Below, one piece after another: positions 13,943 to 22,383 of a DNA stretch of 38,805 nucleotides. Every line of letters begins with the position of its first letter. Positions within the stretch are counted from its first letter, which is position 1. Below the pieces are notes generated by a model that did not search any database, was not told the DNA's origin, and saw only the letters and a list, made by a program, of their open reading frames with translations. The position numbers were made by a program, and so were the translations under genes. Source of the stretch: Desulfovulcanus ferrireducens (GTDB taxonomy: Bacteria > Desulfobacterota > Desulfovibrionia > Desulfovibrionales > Desulfonatronovibrionaceae); NCBI RefSeq assembly GCF_018704065.1, contig NZ_JAGUQP010000007.1:61762-100566 (forward strand), in the 5' to 3' direction.

Positions 13943-16906
13943 TCATTGTTCATAAACCTCTAACCCTGAAATCTCTTTGCCCTGGGCAAGCTTGCGCAAA
14001 AGCGGCGTAAGGTCGTCCATAAGTTCCAGTTCCTTTTTTGCCCGTGCCTTCCAACCCAGGCCCAGGGGAGCGAGCAATTCGGTAAGAGCATCGGCATCAA
14101 AAATCATACGATCCAGAATCCCGTTAACGAAGGATTGAAGGGCATCGGTCGAAAGATTGTGCTTTTGAGCGATATTCTCGAGCTGGCGGGCATGTTTTTC
14201 AGCCTTGAACCGTTCGTAGCCGTCACGGATTTCCTTTTCCGTCAGACCTTCGCCTTCTTTAAGGGTATTCACATATTCGATCAGTTCCTCCCGCTCATCA
14301 AGAAATTTGGCATTACTGGAAAGCAGGCCGATGATCTGCTCGCGGGTCATCTTCTGTCTTTTAGGCTCTTTTTCGCTAAAGCGGGCGATAAGTTTCATGA
14401 TATAGTCGTAGTCAATGAGCGCGGAATCAAACAGCACGAACTCGAAGTCGAGCTGTTGCACCGGATCGTCAGGATCGGTGGTCTTATCCTGCTTCTTTTT
14501 CAACTGCTCGGCCACGTCGAGATAGACACCTCGGAACGCCTGCAGGTTATCTTTGGGCAGCAGTTTTTCTATTTCTTCACGGAGTTGCTCGTCAAGATCA
14601 GTGTACTGGTCGAGCTGGGTTCTAAGGCGCTGCACCTCTTTGAAGTGGTTAATGAAGGCAGTGCGGGCATCATCGCCCCTTAGGTTGGCCACTTCCTCCG
14701 GTCGGCAATCCAGCCCTTGCGACTGCATGAACTCTTTGAGTTGGTCAAACGCTTCCTCAAGCTTTTCCACCACCTTGGGAGCAGGATCCACCAGCCAGAT
14801 CTCCCTGGCGCGCTCGCCTGCCTCACCGGAAAATAAAGTGATGGCCTCATCCACGGCGGCCTTCTGGGCACGGAAGTCGAGAATGTTGCCGTAGGGCTTG
14901 GAATCGTTGAGCACCCGGTTGGTCCGGGAAAAAGCCTGGATCAGTCCGTGGTATTTGAGATTTTTATCTACATAGAGGGTATTGAGATACTGTGAATCAA
15001 AGCCGGTGAGAAGCATATCAACTACAATGGTGAGGTCGATCTTCTTATCGCGCGGTAAATCGCTGTTTAAGTATTTCTGGTCCTTGATGCGCTGCTGCAC
15101 ATCCTGATAGTAAAGGTCGAAACTACCTATATCAAAGTTAGTGCCGTAGCGCTGATTGTAGTCGGCAATAATGGCCTGGAGCGCTTCCTTCTTCCGGTTT
15201 GGTTCTTTCTGGTTATCGGCCTTCTCCTGGGGCAGGTCTTCCTGAAGCTGGGCAATGTCCCTGTTGCCATTGGCTGGTGGCGAGAAGACGCAGGCCACAT
15301 TGAGCGGCCGGAAATTTTCATCATCTGCCATTCTTTGCGCCTGTATTTCCTTAAACAGCCGGTAATACTCGATGGCGTCGTCGATGGATGCGGTGGCCAG
15401 GAGAGCGTTGAATCTACGGTGATTGGTGGCTGCGTCATGTTTTTCCAGTATGGCTTCAACTACCTTTTGCTTGGTCAGGATTTCACCCGGCTTGATGGGA
15501 ACTCCTTCGGGTTTATAATAGTCCACATGGAAGCGCAGCACATTACCGTCGTCAATGGCGTGGGTGATGGTGTAGCCGTGGAGCTGCTTCTCAAAGATGT
15601 CGGCAGTGGTGACCATCCGCGCTTCTTGGCCTTCAATGGTGCGATAGGTAGCGTTTTGCTCGAAGATGGGCGTGCCAGTAAAGCCGAAGAGCTGGGCTTT
15701 GGGGAAAAATTCACGAATGGCCTTGTGGTTCTCGCCGAACTGGGAGCGGTGACATTCGTCGAAGATAAAGACAATGCGTTTATCCCGCAGGGGTTCAAGC
15801 CGTTTGCGGTATTCCTTCTTGTGGTTGCTGTCCAGAGCCAGGCCGAGCTTCTGAATGGTTGTAACGATGACCTTATCGGCGTAGGCGTCGGAGAGCAGGC
15901 GCCGCACAAGGGTTTCGGTGTTGGTGTTCTCTTCCACGCATCCTGGCTGGAAGCGATTGAATTCCTGCCGGGTTTGGCGGTCCAGATCCTTACGATCAAC
16001 AACAAACAGGACCTTTTCAACGTCCGGATTGTCCTTGAGAAGGGTTGATGCCTTGAAGGATGTGAGCGTTTTACCGCTACCGGTGGTATGCCAGATATAG
16101 CCGTTGCCGCGATTTTGATGAATACAATCCACAATGGCCTGGACCGCATAGATTTGATAAGGACGCATCATCATCAGCTTGCGCTCACTCTGAATCAGCA
16201 CCATGTAGCGACTAATCATCTCGGCCAGGGTACACTTGGCAAGAAATGCCTCAGCAAAATCATCAAGGTGAGTAACTTTTTTATTTTTGGGATCCGCGAA
16301 CTGATAAATGGGCAGAAAGCGCTCATCAGAATCGAAGCGGAAATGTTCCTGATTGTTATTGGCAAAGTACCAGGTATTGCTGCGGTTGCTGACTATGAAC
16401 AGTTGCATGAAGCAGAGCAGGCTGTTGGTATAGCCATTACCGGGCGCATGTTTGTATTCGAGGATCTGCTGCATGGCCCGGCGTGGGCTGATTTGCAGGC
16501 TCTTCAGCTCGATCTGTACCAAGGGCAGGCCGTTGACCAGCAGGATCACATCATAGCGGTGAAAACTGCTTTTTGTGTTGATGCGTAGTTGGTTGACCAC
16601 CTCAAAGCTGTTTTTGCACCAGTCCTTGAGGTTGACCAGTTGATAATGCAGCGGAGTGCCGTCTTCGCGCTCGAAAGTATTGCGATGGCGCAGGGTCTCG
16701 GCACAGGTAAAAACATCCGGGCTGATGATACTGTCGAGCAGACGCTCAAACTCGGCATCGGTGAGTCGGACACGGTTGAGCGCCTCGAACTTCTCGCGAA
16801 AATTTTTCTCTAAAGCATCACGGTCACGGATATCATCGCGGTGTATGTATTTAAGTTCTTCAAGCTTTTTGATCAGCCCTTGTTCGATTTCTTGTTCTTT
16901 TATCAT
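13943..16906 (-). CDS. hsdR: Type I restriction endonuclease subunit HsdR
   Basis: This 987-residue protein carries the PD-(D/E)xK nuclease site in the N-terminal domain (D119 in HRYDVILL, E133 and K135 in QIELK). The superfamily 2 translocase follows, with Walker A HTTGSGKT at 273-280, DECH at 383-386, GFTGTP shortly after and a helicase C domain including DMLLTGFDSQYLNTLYVDK. The C-terminal helical HsdR domain is present. It translocates DNA and cleaves unmodified targets when bound to HsdM and HsdS. It is the first gene of the operon and its sequence is complete. The whole operon is richer in GC than flanking genes, pointing to separate acquisition. Confidence 0.95.
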   Translation of the reverse strand: MIKEQEIEQGLIKKLEELKYIHRDDIRDRDALEKNFREKFEALNRVRLTDAEFERLLDSIISPDVFTCAETLRHRNTFEREDGTPLHYQLVNLKDWCKNSFEVVNQLRINTKSSFHRYDVILLVNGLPLVQIELKSLQISPRRAMQQILEYKHAPGNGYTNSLLCFMQLFIVSNRSNTWYFANNNQEHFRFDSDERFLPIYQFADPKNKKVTHLDDFAEAFLAKCTLAEMISRYMVLIQSERKLMMMRPYQIYAVQAIVDCIHQNRGNGYIWHTTGSGKTLTSFKASTLLKDNPDVEKVLFVVDRKDLDRQTRQEFNRFQPGCVEENTNTETLVRRLLSDAYADKVIVTTIQKLGLALDSNHKKEYRKRLEPLRDKRIVFIFDECHRSQFGENHKAIREFFPKAQLFGFTGTPIFEQNATYRTIEGQEARMVTTADIFEKQLHGYTITHAIDDGNVLRFHVDYYKPEGVPIKPGEILTKQKVVEAILEKHDAATNHRRFNALLATASIDDAIEYYRLFKEIQAQRMADDENFRPLNVACVFSPPANGNRDIAQLQEDLPQEKADNQKEPNRKKEALQAIIADYNQRYGTNFDIGSFDLYYQDVQQRIKDQKYLNSDLPRDKKIDLTIVVDMLLTGFDSQYLNTLYVDKNLKYHGLIQAFSRTNRVLNDSKPYGNILDFRAQKAAVDEAITLFSGEAGERAREIWLVDPAPKVVEKLEEAFDQLKEFMQSQGLDCRPEEVANLRGDDARTAFINHFKEVQRLRTQLDQYTDLDEQLREEIEKLLPKDNLQAFRGVYLDVAEQLKKKQDKTTDPDDPVQQLDFEFVLFDSALIDYDYIMKLIARFSEKEPKRQKMTREQIIGLLSSNAKFLDEREELIEYVNTLKEGEGLTEKEIRDGYERFKAEKHARQLENIAQKHNLSTDALQSFVNGILDRMIFDADALTELLAPLGLGWKARAKKELELMDDLTPLLRKLAQGKEISGLEVYEQ

Positions 16907-16956
16907 GTGCGGCTTATCCTAGTATAAATTTATGCATTCAACGAAGAAATCACCGG

Positions 16957-16995
16957 CTGGCAACCCGCCATAGCGTAACGGCGGCAGGTTGCCAG
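16957..16995. repeat. Strong hairpin upstream of hsdR
   Basis: CTGGCAACC (16957-16965) pairs with GGTTGCCAG (16987-16995), and CGCC/GGCG continues inside, with a 3-base bulge and a 10-base loop. No T-run follows on either strand. It lies about 50 bases upstream of hsdR and could act in leader control or be a REP-like element. Confidence 0.5.
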
Positions 16996-17027
16996 TCAGG
17001 TGCACTGATAGGTTGGCCAGTTTGCAT

Positions 17028-17456
17028 CTAAGAATTTATAATATAAGACATTAAGCCAACTACAATCCCGATAAGCAAACCCAGCAATATATATTCCTTT
17101 GTAAAAATGAAAGCAAAAAGGATAAGTAGCACCAGCGCAAATCCGGCAAATAATTTTTGATTTTTTTCTTTTAGCCAAAACGTTTTGGGTTTTGTTTCAT
17201 CAGGTTTACTGCGTCTTAATCCTGGTAAGCTGAAAACCATTAACAAAAAAGCCAACACAACTATAAAGAGGCCAGCATTTCCACTTTTCACTGTGCCAGA
17301 AACGATTGCGGATTTAATATCAACAGAACCTTCAGCCTTGATTCCTGAATTTATCATCCAGATTCCAGTACAGAAGAATGCTAAACCCGCAATCAAGACA
17401 ATTAATCTGAAAATGTGCCCAATTTCCCATTTCTGCTTTTTCTTTTCTATATCCAT
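17028..17456 (-). CDS. Small integral membrane protein of unknown function
   Basis: This 142-residue protein has four predicted membrane spans (LIVLIAGLAFFCTGIWMI, AGLFIVVLAFLLMVFSL, LFAGFALVLLILFAFIF, LLGLLIGIVVGLMSYII). The paired spans are linked by a charged loop (RRSKPDETKPK). ATG 17456 is preceded by no strong ribosome-binding site. I recognise no family. It shares strand and direction with hsdR, 121 bases upstream of it, and is followed by the hairpin at 16957-16995. It could be an operon leader gene or cargo carried with the restriction module. Confidence 0.65.
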   Translation of the reverse strand: MDIEKKKQKWEIGHIFRLIVLIAGLAFFCTGIWMINSGIKAEGSVDIKSAIVSGTVKSGNAGLFIVVLAFLLMVFSLPGLRRSKPDETKPKTFWLKEKNQKLFAGFALVLLILFAFIFTKEYILLGLLIGIVVGLMSYIINS

Positions 17457-17524
17457 ATGTTTCGTATTTGTTGGCCGAACATAGAAGTCTGCGGCGGCGG
17501 TTAGCCGTCCGTAGAACTGATTTT

Positions 17525-18374
17525 GTGTACGCCCGGCATGGGCGTGAGCTTATGGGGTTCAAGTCCCCTGTAAGGGTTCCTATGCTAAAATAATTTAGCC
17601 CAAATTACTAGCCGAAGGCAAGGGGCTTACTGCGAAGTAAGCTCTGAAGGAAGCCGGAGTGCAAAGATGTAGGCCGACGAACAGAAACGTCATATAAGGC
17701 CGAGTCTCCGGGTAAGACAGCACAACATGTCAAAGCCCTGGGAACAGGGGACACGGTAAATGGCGCGGTCGTGCATCGGAAGTTCACGCTCTTATCCGGG
17801 GAGACCTGTTTTCCTTGCGGTAAAATTTTGTTTCCAGTGAAAACACCGGCTGGGGCCACCGGTATAATGTCCCGGCACAGACAATGGAAGCCTCTGCCTT
17901 GTCTGTGAAATACAAAACAAAGATAAGCAGACAGGAGACAAAACTTACAGCGCCATAGGGAGTAATCTGTATGGTGAGAAAATAGGAGCCAGCAGAAGCC
18001 ATAGTAACCAAATGCTAGGAGTAATGTCATGGACATGATGAAGGGCCGAACATCAAGAGAGGCAGAGAAAAAGGTTTCTATGAACACTGAACATACGTTG
18101 AACCCGATAATTCAGCGGGCCATAGCCCAGGTTTGGTACATCCAAAAGACTGGCCATGAGTCGTAAGGGATCATGGGATTTAGCCCACACTCTGGTGGCA
18201 CAAAGCGGCATGACCAATGAATGGCTGCACCAGCAAGGATTGATTTCTGTCAAAGAACAGTGGGTGAAGATTCACTACCCGGCCACGGCCCGGTAATCCT
18301 GATGAAACGCCCTGTGCGGACCCGCACGCAGGGTATTGTGGGGGCTGGGGTAGAAAAACCCTCGACTACCCGAT
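17525..18374 (+). mobile_element. Group II intron 2, internally deleted (about 850 bases)
   Basis: The 5' end GTGTACGCCCGGCATGGGCG resembles the GUGYG start and first helix of bacterial group II introns. It is followed by about 500 bases of structured, GC-rich RNA-like sequence. The 3' end has the domain V/VI hairpins and closes with CTACCCGAT, as in remnant 1. Between them the enzyme gene is cut down to its first 44 and last 43 codons. Both RNA ends survive, so it might still splice if a helper enzyme acts in trans. The insertion falls exactly at the AIPR stop codon: joining the flanks gives TAA again, so that gene is not truncated. Confidence 0.8.
18029..18295 (+). pseudogene. ltrA: Intron-encoded reverse transcriptase with deleted core
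   Basis: ATG 18029 opens MDMMKGRTSREAEKKVSMNT, an intron-enzyme N-terminus, ending at a TAA after KTGHES. Directly downstream, in another frame, SRKGSWDLAHTLVAQSGMTN and LISVKEQWVKIHYPATAR match the C-terminus of remnant 1. The catalytic core of roughly 400 codons has been deleted at the junction near 18157-18162. Confidence 0.85.
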
Positions 18375-20089
18375 TAGGAGTAAATATGCTTCTTTAGTTG
18401 GTCAATATAAGTAGAAGTCTTAAGTTTGTCTCGGTCAACTTCACCAACAGCCTCAATAACATTAGCCGCGTTTTTAAAATAGTTGAGGGTTTTATCTGTT
18501 AATTCTTTGCAAGCATTGATGATAGTTTCACAATATTTTTCTATTTTCTTTTCTTCTGTCAGGCGTGGATTTGACTGTTGAGTAATAATATGCTTAAGGC
18601 ATAGTAGTAAATGCCATTTATATTTTCTATAATTCGTAGGAAGTCGTCCGTTAGCGATAAGTAAATGAATCCTATATAATGCAAGTGATGCAGTATAATA
18701 AGCTATTGGATGATTCTGCTCATCAAATAATTCCTCAGACAGCTCTTGGAACATTTGAGTGGGATATCTAGCTGCTAAATCAGCACGCTCAAAGAACATA
18801 GAAGCTACAGATCTGGCAAGTTCTTTTAAATCGAATATTCTAATTTCTGGGATTCCCAGCCCGACAAATTGCTTAGATCTTCTCTCAAAGTATAATTTTA
18901 TTTCTTCATTTCCTTCTTCTCCCATTGCGTTAAAAAACTGTTCAATTTTTCTTACAATTGGCCTCAAAGATAGAAATTGTACTTCTTCAACTTTTGTCTG
19001 ACTATTTGTAGCTCTGATGACTTCACTTACTAAATCTTGATTCTCTACCTCAATTATTTTTGCAGTTAACATCACGGAGTCATCAACATGATCACGATAT
19101 AAATAGAGAATATAGCTAGTTTGACATCCATTTACTATTTGAAAGTTTTCTATATAAATATTGTCACTTTGCACTTTGACATTTGGAGCAATAATAGTTA
19201 TACCATTATTAAGTACTGCAAATTTATCTCTTTGATTAGGATTTATTATTGTTTCTATAATTTTCTTATTTACCGGATTATCTTCTCCCAAGAACGACCT
19301 TACGTTTTCCTCAAAAATGTACGTTCTAAGTTTACCTTCCTGATCAGACAACACCCGTTCAATCAGATGTTTAGCGGGCACAATGCAAATATAAGATTCT
19401 TCTATTCCTTCAATTTCTGGGAGTGGTAAATAACCTTTGACCTCTAATCTTGCTTCTATATTTGACCAGGTTGCAGTCCAAAGATTAATGAGTTGATCAC
19501 GATCAATGGGGGCTACATTTACATCAGAAAACAATCCTGTTTGCTTTAAAATTTCATTCATATTCTGTAATGAAGCTGCTATTTCTGGCTCCTCCTTATA
19601 AGTTCCTGTCGTAACATAAAAAGCATGACATATTGGTTTTCCACGGGAAACTTTACCAACATTGTCTATAATAAAAGAAAAGACGTTATGAGCTTCTTGT
19701 AATGTAGAATCCATTGGTAAGTTAGGACTTTCCTTAGTAAAATCCAGTACAGCATCCGAAAATTTTACTATACCGTCCCTTTTAAAAGAATCAGTTGTTT
19801 TAGCTTGTATAAAAATAATAGTTACTTCTATTTCACGCTTTGGTCTCTTAAATATCTGTTGGGCTTCATCTTGAGTAGTGACAAGTTCTCCATCTATTAT
19901 AAATGCTATCCCATCAATTCCACATTCAGGATCGCCAGTGGTAAGATGCTCTGGCTTAAATCTTGCTGGATAATACCTTGAAATAATAGAATAGTTTGCA
20001 AACTGCTCAAATTGCTTGCTAACTTCTTTGTCTATAATTGAATATTCTTCAGCAAATTTTTTTAAATGACTTTTAATTATTCTATCCAT
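18374..20089 (-). CDS. AIPR family (abortive infection phage resistance) protein
   Basis: The start ATG 20089 is preferred because GGGGAG lies just before it; ATG 20101 would add four residues. The 571-residue protein has an N-terminal segment with G-I-D59-G and Q95-A-K97 (IIFIQAKTT), a pattern suggesting a restriction-endonuclease-like fold. The AIPR hallmark follows: NVRSFLGEDNPVNKKI and FAVLNNGITIIAPNV near residues 265-305, then IVNGCQTSYILY. AIPR proteins are named for phage abortive infection; the mechanism is poorly defined. An intron copy abuts its stop codon, and a large structured element lies about 30 bases upstream of the start. Its low GC differs from the restriction operon next door. 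Confidence 0.88.
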   Translation of the reverse strand: MDRIIKSHLKKFAEEYSIIDKEVSKQFEQFANYSIISRYYPARFKPEHLTTGDPECGIDGIAFIIDGELVTTQDEAQQIFKRPKREIEVTIIFIQAKTTDSFKRDGIVKFSDAVLDFTKESPNLPMDSTLQEAHNVFSFIIDNVGKVSRGKPICHAFYVTTGTYKEEPEIAASLQNMNEILKQTGLFSDVNVAPIDRDQLINLWTATWSNIEARLEVKGYLPLPEIEGIEESYICIVPAKHLIERVLSDQEGKLRTYIFEENVRSFLGEDNPVNKKIIETIINPNQRDKFAVLNNGITIIAPNVKVQSDNIYIENFQIVNGCQTSYILYLYRDHVDDSVMLTAKIIEVENQDLVSEVIRATNSQTKVEEVQFLSLRPIVRKIEQFFNAMGEEGNEEIKLYFERRSKQFVGLGIPEIRIFDLKELARSVASMFFERADLAARYPTQMFQELSEELFDEQNHPIAYYTASLALYRIHLLIANGRLPTNYRKYKWHLLLCLKHIITQQSNPRLTEEKKIEKYCETIINACKELTDKTLNYFKNAANVIEAVGEVDRDKLKTSTYIDQLKKHIYS

Positions 20090-20119
20090 AGGTCTCCCCA
20101 TGATTCATTTAATACTCCT

Positions 20120-20343
20120 AATGGGGGAGCTAAGCTGCGGCACGAGCCTGCAGGGACTGCGAAGCAGGACATGCAGGTGAAGTGCCGTCTGCTTCAGCGT
20201 TTTGTTGCCGCCGCGCGAATCAGCACGCAAGGCAAGTCCTTTTATCTACACCCATATTTTTCTCGTTTAAAGAACAGCGGCAACAAAACGCTGAAAGCAG
20301 TAGCTTAGCTCCCCCATTGCCGCCGCGTGCAGCGCGGCGGCAA
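20120..20343 (-). ncRNA. Large three-way-junction inverted-repeat element upstream of the AIPR gene
   Basis: A perfect 17-bp outer stem (20120-20136 with 20302-20318) encloses two arms. Arm A is 20137-20188, closed by GCGGCAC/GTGCCGT, with CCTGCA/TGCAGG and CTGC/GCAG inside. Arm B is 20191-20298, with a 21-bp stem (one extra base on the right) and a loop of about 65 bases. A separate perfect 11-bp GC-rich hairpin follows at 20317-20343. The nested pairing is too complete to be chance. It may be a structured RNA in the AIPR leader, an independent RNA, or a palindromic miniature mobile element. The strand is inferred from the AIPR gene. Confidence 0.55.
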
Positions 20344-21311
20344 CTTATTTTATATATTATTATCATTATCCCAAACCATACCAAACAAAACCCCTTTCAA
20401 CCTCCAGTCCCAACCCAAAAATATTTTTCACCATTCCACATACTTCTCATAACTACCCAAAATATCAAGCTATTGTCACGGCTACTCCAACAACTGAAAA
20501 ATAACGGCTCTTCACAAGTCTTTGATCAACCATCAATTTCGCCATATAATTTTCATATTTCAACATTATCCTACCAGCCAGATAAAAATATTAAAATTTA
20601 TACTCAAATTATATCGCTCATGAAATTGTAAAATTTGAAGGATTTTTTCCAAGAAAAACAAACTCTAACCCTACAACCTCATTTTCTCCAATCAAGAGAT
20701 TGGATTTGAGCAGAAAAAATAAGTCAAAATTCAATTATTTTAACAAGTTCAACTACATATGACTTGATTAAAATAGTTCCCAAGCAGTTACCAGAAGTGT
20801 TTGACAATAAAAAAGTTAAAAAATTTTATAGAGTTATCCTATCTTTCAATACTATATTTTAAAAATAATGCAAATTTTTTAACGTAATCAAAATTTACTG
20901 TCAACTTCTTATGTCGCATTGACAAGAATAATAGTCTATAAAAAATCAAAAACAAACACAAAATCCCTGATTAACAATGCTTAAACCTGAATCCATAATT
21001 TTCTTGATAACCAATTGTTTTTATTTTCTAACAGGAGACTGTCTATTTTAGCGAAAGCAACGAGGATTGTTTAAATATAGCAGATTCCCTTATCCTCATA
21101 CTTTTGCTATACACGGACAATCGAGCTGCTGGCATCTGAGGTACCGCTTACTGCAGTTCAGAACTTACCATGGCATTCCAGCCTTTTGACAACAAGTGAA
21201 TTTTTAGGTCCTCTGGTCAGGATATTACGGGGATTTTAAAGGCTAAGGGGATGGTATAACTTGCACATCTGCTAGCAAAGGCTTATATTTATCAAAAAAA
21301 GGAGAGTAATT
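20344..21311. other. AT-rich gap without recognisable genes
   Basis: About 970 bases of very AT-rich sequence separate the structured element from the small acidic protein gene. The open frame at 20182-20631 begins inside the hairpins, lacks a ribosome-binding site and is low-complexity, so I do not call it a gene. I see no transposase, RNA gene or repeat of note here. It may be decayed foreign DNA. Confidence 0.5.
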
Positions 21312-21548
21312 ATGTCGATTTTTGATTTTTTCACCGAGTGGTTTGGTTCAGGTTCATCTGACACTGATTCGGATTCAGATTGTGACATCAATCCGGCAAC
21401 CGGGCTCCCAATGATGGATTCCTGCTTTGATATTGCTGGTAATGTTTTTGGAACCAATTCAGATGACGATATGTTCTTGGCTTCCTCATCCTTCGATGAT
21501 CAGTTTGATTCCCTTAATTCTTACAGTTCTTTTGATGATGATTTCTAA
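21312..21548 (+). CDS. Small acidic Ser/Asp-rich protein with NPATGLPM motif
   Basis: This 78-residue protein starts at ATG 21312 after AAAGGAGAG, a clear ribosome-binding site. The short aromatic N-terminus MSIFDFFTEWF is followed by runs such as SSDTDSDSD, the motif INPATGLPM, a DIAGNVFGTN segment and an acidic tail ending in SSFDDDF. I have seen the NPATGLPM...D-x-x-GNxFGT arrangement in small uncharacterised proteins of Gram-negative bacteria; no function is known to me. It has no membrane span. Its neighbours downstream are tiny membrane peptides. Confidence 0.65.
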   Translation: MSIFDFFTEWFGSGSSDTDSDSDCDINPATGLPMMDSCFDIAGNVFGTNSDDDMFLASSSFDDQFDSLNSYSSFDDDF

Positions 21549-21714
21549 AGATATTTCAATATGAGGAAACATGCACAATCACTGCTCTGCTACAGTCTTT
21601 CTGATAGGGTCAAATTATTCAGAGTACGATATTTCTGTTTCTGGATTTTTAATGTCTGGCTACCTATATTTATCGTGTTTTTAAATGCAGTGGGGAATTA
21701 CACTGAGGTTTTAT

Positions 21715-21807
21715 ATGACAGAGGGAGTGATATTTGTTTTTGCTACTGCCACAATAATTTACTTGTGGTATGAAAGCAAAAAGTCAAAGAATAAAAAAGT
21801 ACACTAA
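21715..21807 (+). CDS. Tiny single-span membrane peptide (30 aa)
   Basis: ATG 21715 follows GAGG by six bases. The 30 residues are a hydrophobic stretch (VIFVFATATIIYLWY) and a lysine-rich end SKKSKNKKVH. It is probably a one-span inner-membrane peptide with its basic end inside the cell. No family is recognised. It lies on the same strand as the acidic protein upstream and the 58-residue peptide downstream. Confidence 0.45.
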   Translation: MTEGVIFVFATATIIYLWYESKKSKNKKVH

Positions 21808-21858
21808 AGATTATTGATTGATGAAAGAAATTCAAAAAAGATAATAGCGAGGGGCACA

Positions 21859-22035
21859 ATGAAAACACTTCTACTCATCTTTACAGCACTTACAATCATA
21901 GGAATTATATCCGTTCTATTTATTGCCAAACGCCAAAAACAAACTGAGCAAAATAAGGTAATTTTTAGAGTGCTTTGTGTTTGCCTTGGAGTTACATGTC
22001 TTGGTTTTGTTGTTTTATTATTTCTTCCGTTTTGA
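21859..22035 (+). CDS. Small two-span membrane protein (58 aa)
   Basis: ATG 21859 is chosen because GAGGGG lies six bases upstream; an earlier TTG at 21814 lacks such a site. Two hydrophobic segments (TLLLIFTALTIIGIISVLFIA, FRVLCVCLGVTCLGFVVLLFL) are joined by a basic, polar loop AKRQKQTEQNK, giving a hairpin in the membrane. No family is recognised. Its 3' end overlaps by 18 bases the 3' end of a convergent peptide gene. Confidence 0.55.
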   Translation: MKTLLLIFTALTIIGIISVLFIAKRQKQTEQNKVIFRVLCVCLGVTCLGFVVLLFLPF

Positions 22036-22116
22036 TTTGTAAAAAATTAAAACACCAGTTTGCACCAATATAAAGAAAATACCGATACACACTGCTTCTA
22101 TCAGACCACTATTCAT
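22018..22116 (-). CDS. Tiny single-span membrane peptide (32 aa)
   Basis: ATG 22116 is preceded by GGGGAG. The peptide has an acidic residue near the start (NSGLIEAVC), a hydrophobic core GIFFILVQTGVLIFY and the basic end KSKRKK. Its start overlaps the stop of the 48-residue peptide gene (ATGAATAG), so the pair forms a coupled two-gene unit. The shape is that of accessory subunits or small toxins; no family is recognised. Confidence 0.5.
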   Translation of the reverse strand: MNSGLIEAVCIGIFFILVQTGVLIFYKSKRKK

Positions 22117-22255
22117 TTCTTTTCTCCCCGTGGGTCGCTGATTGATTTGTTCGTTTTTTTCTTTTCAAAATTATTATGCCATAAATTGTTCCTGTTAAAC
22201 AAACGATAAAAGAAAAAACTGCTAGAATCGTAATACCTATCATAAAATTAGACAT
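22109..22255 (-). CDS. Small single-span membrane protein (48 aa)
   Basis: ATG 22255 follows AGGTG. Residues 4-30 (FMIGITILAVFSFIVCLTGTI and YGIIIL) form one membrane span, followed by a basic and polar tail KRKKRTNQSATHGEKRNE. It is the upstream member of a two-gene minus-strand unit. No family is recognised. A CAGGCG/CGCCTG hairpin at 22285-22301 lies upstream of it. Confidence 0.5.
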   Translation of the reverse strand: MSNFMIGITILAVFSFIVCLTGTIYGIIILKRKKRTNQSATHGEKRNE

Positions 22256-22383
22256 TTTTTAGCACCTGTATAGCGTTTCATCCAGGCGACTGCCGCCTGC
22301 TTTAATGTATTTTCTCCCAAATGTGAATATCTCTCCGTCATAGTCAACCTTCCAAGGAGATTAATCAGATGGTTATCAAGTAA

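Noticed and set aside
16957-17030. Integron attC site
   Set aside because: The hairpin lacks clear RYYYAAC and GTTRRRY core sites, and no integron integrase is present. The same objection applies to 7417-7483 and 20120-20343.
20120-20343. Retron msr/msd RNA
   Set aside because: The long-stem layout is reminiscent, but no retron-type reverse transcriptase is encoded nearby; only group II intron fragments are present.
20182-20631. 149-residue plus-strand frame
   Set aside because: It begins inside the inverted repeats, has no ribosome-binding site and is low-complexity.
21561-21773. 70-residue plus-strand frame with a hydrophobic segment
   Set aside because: No ribosome-binding site before its ATG, and it overlaps the better supported 30-residue peptide gene at 21715.
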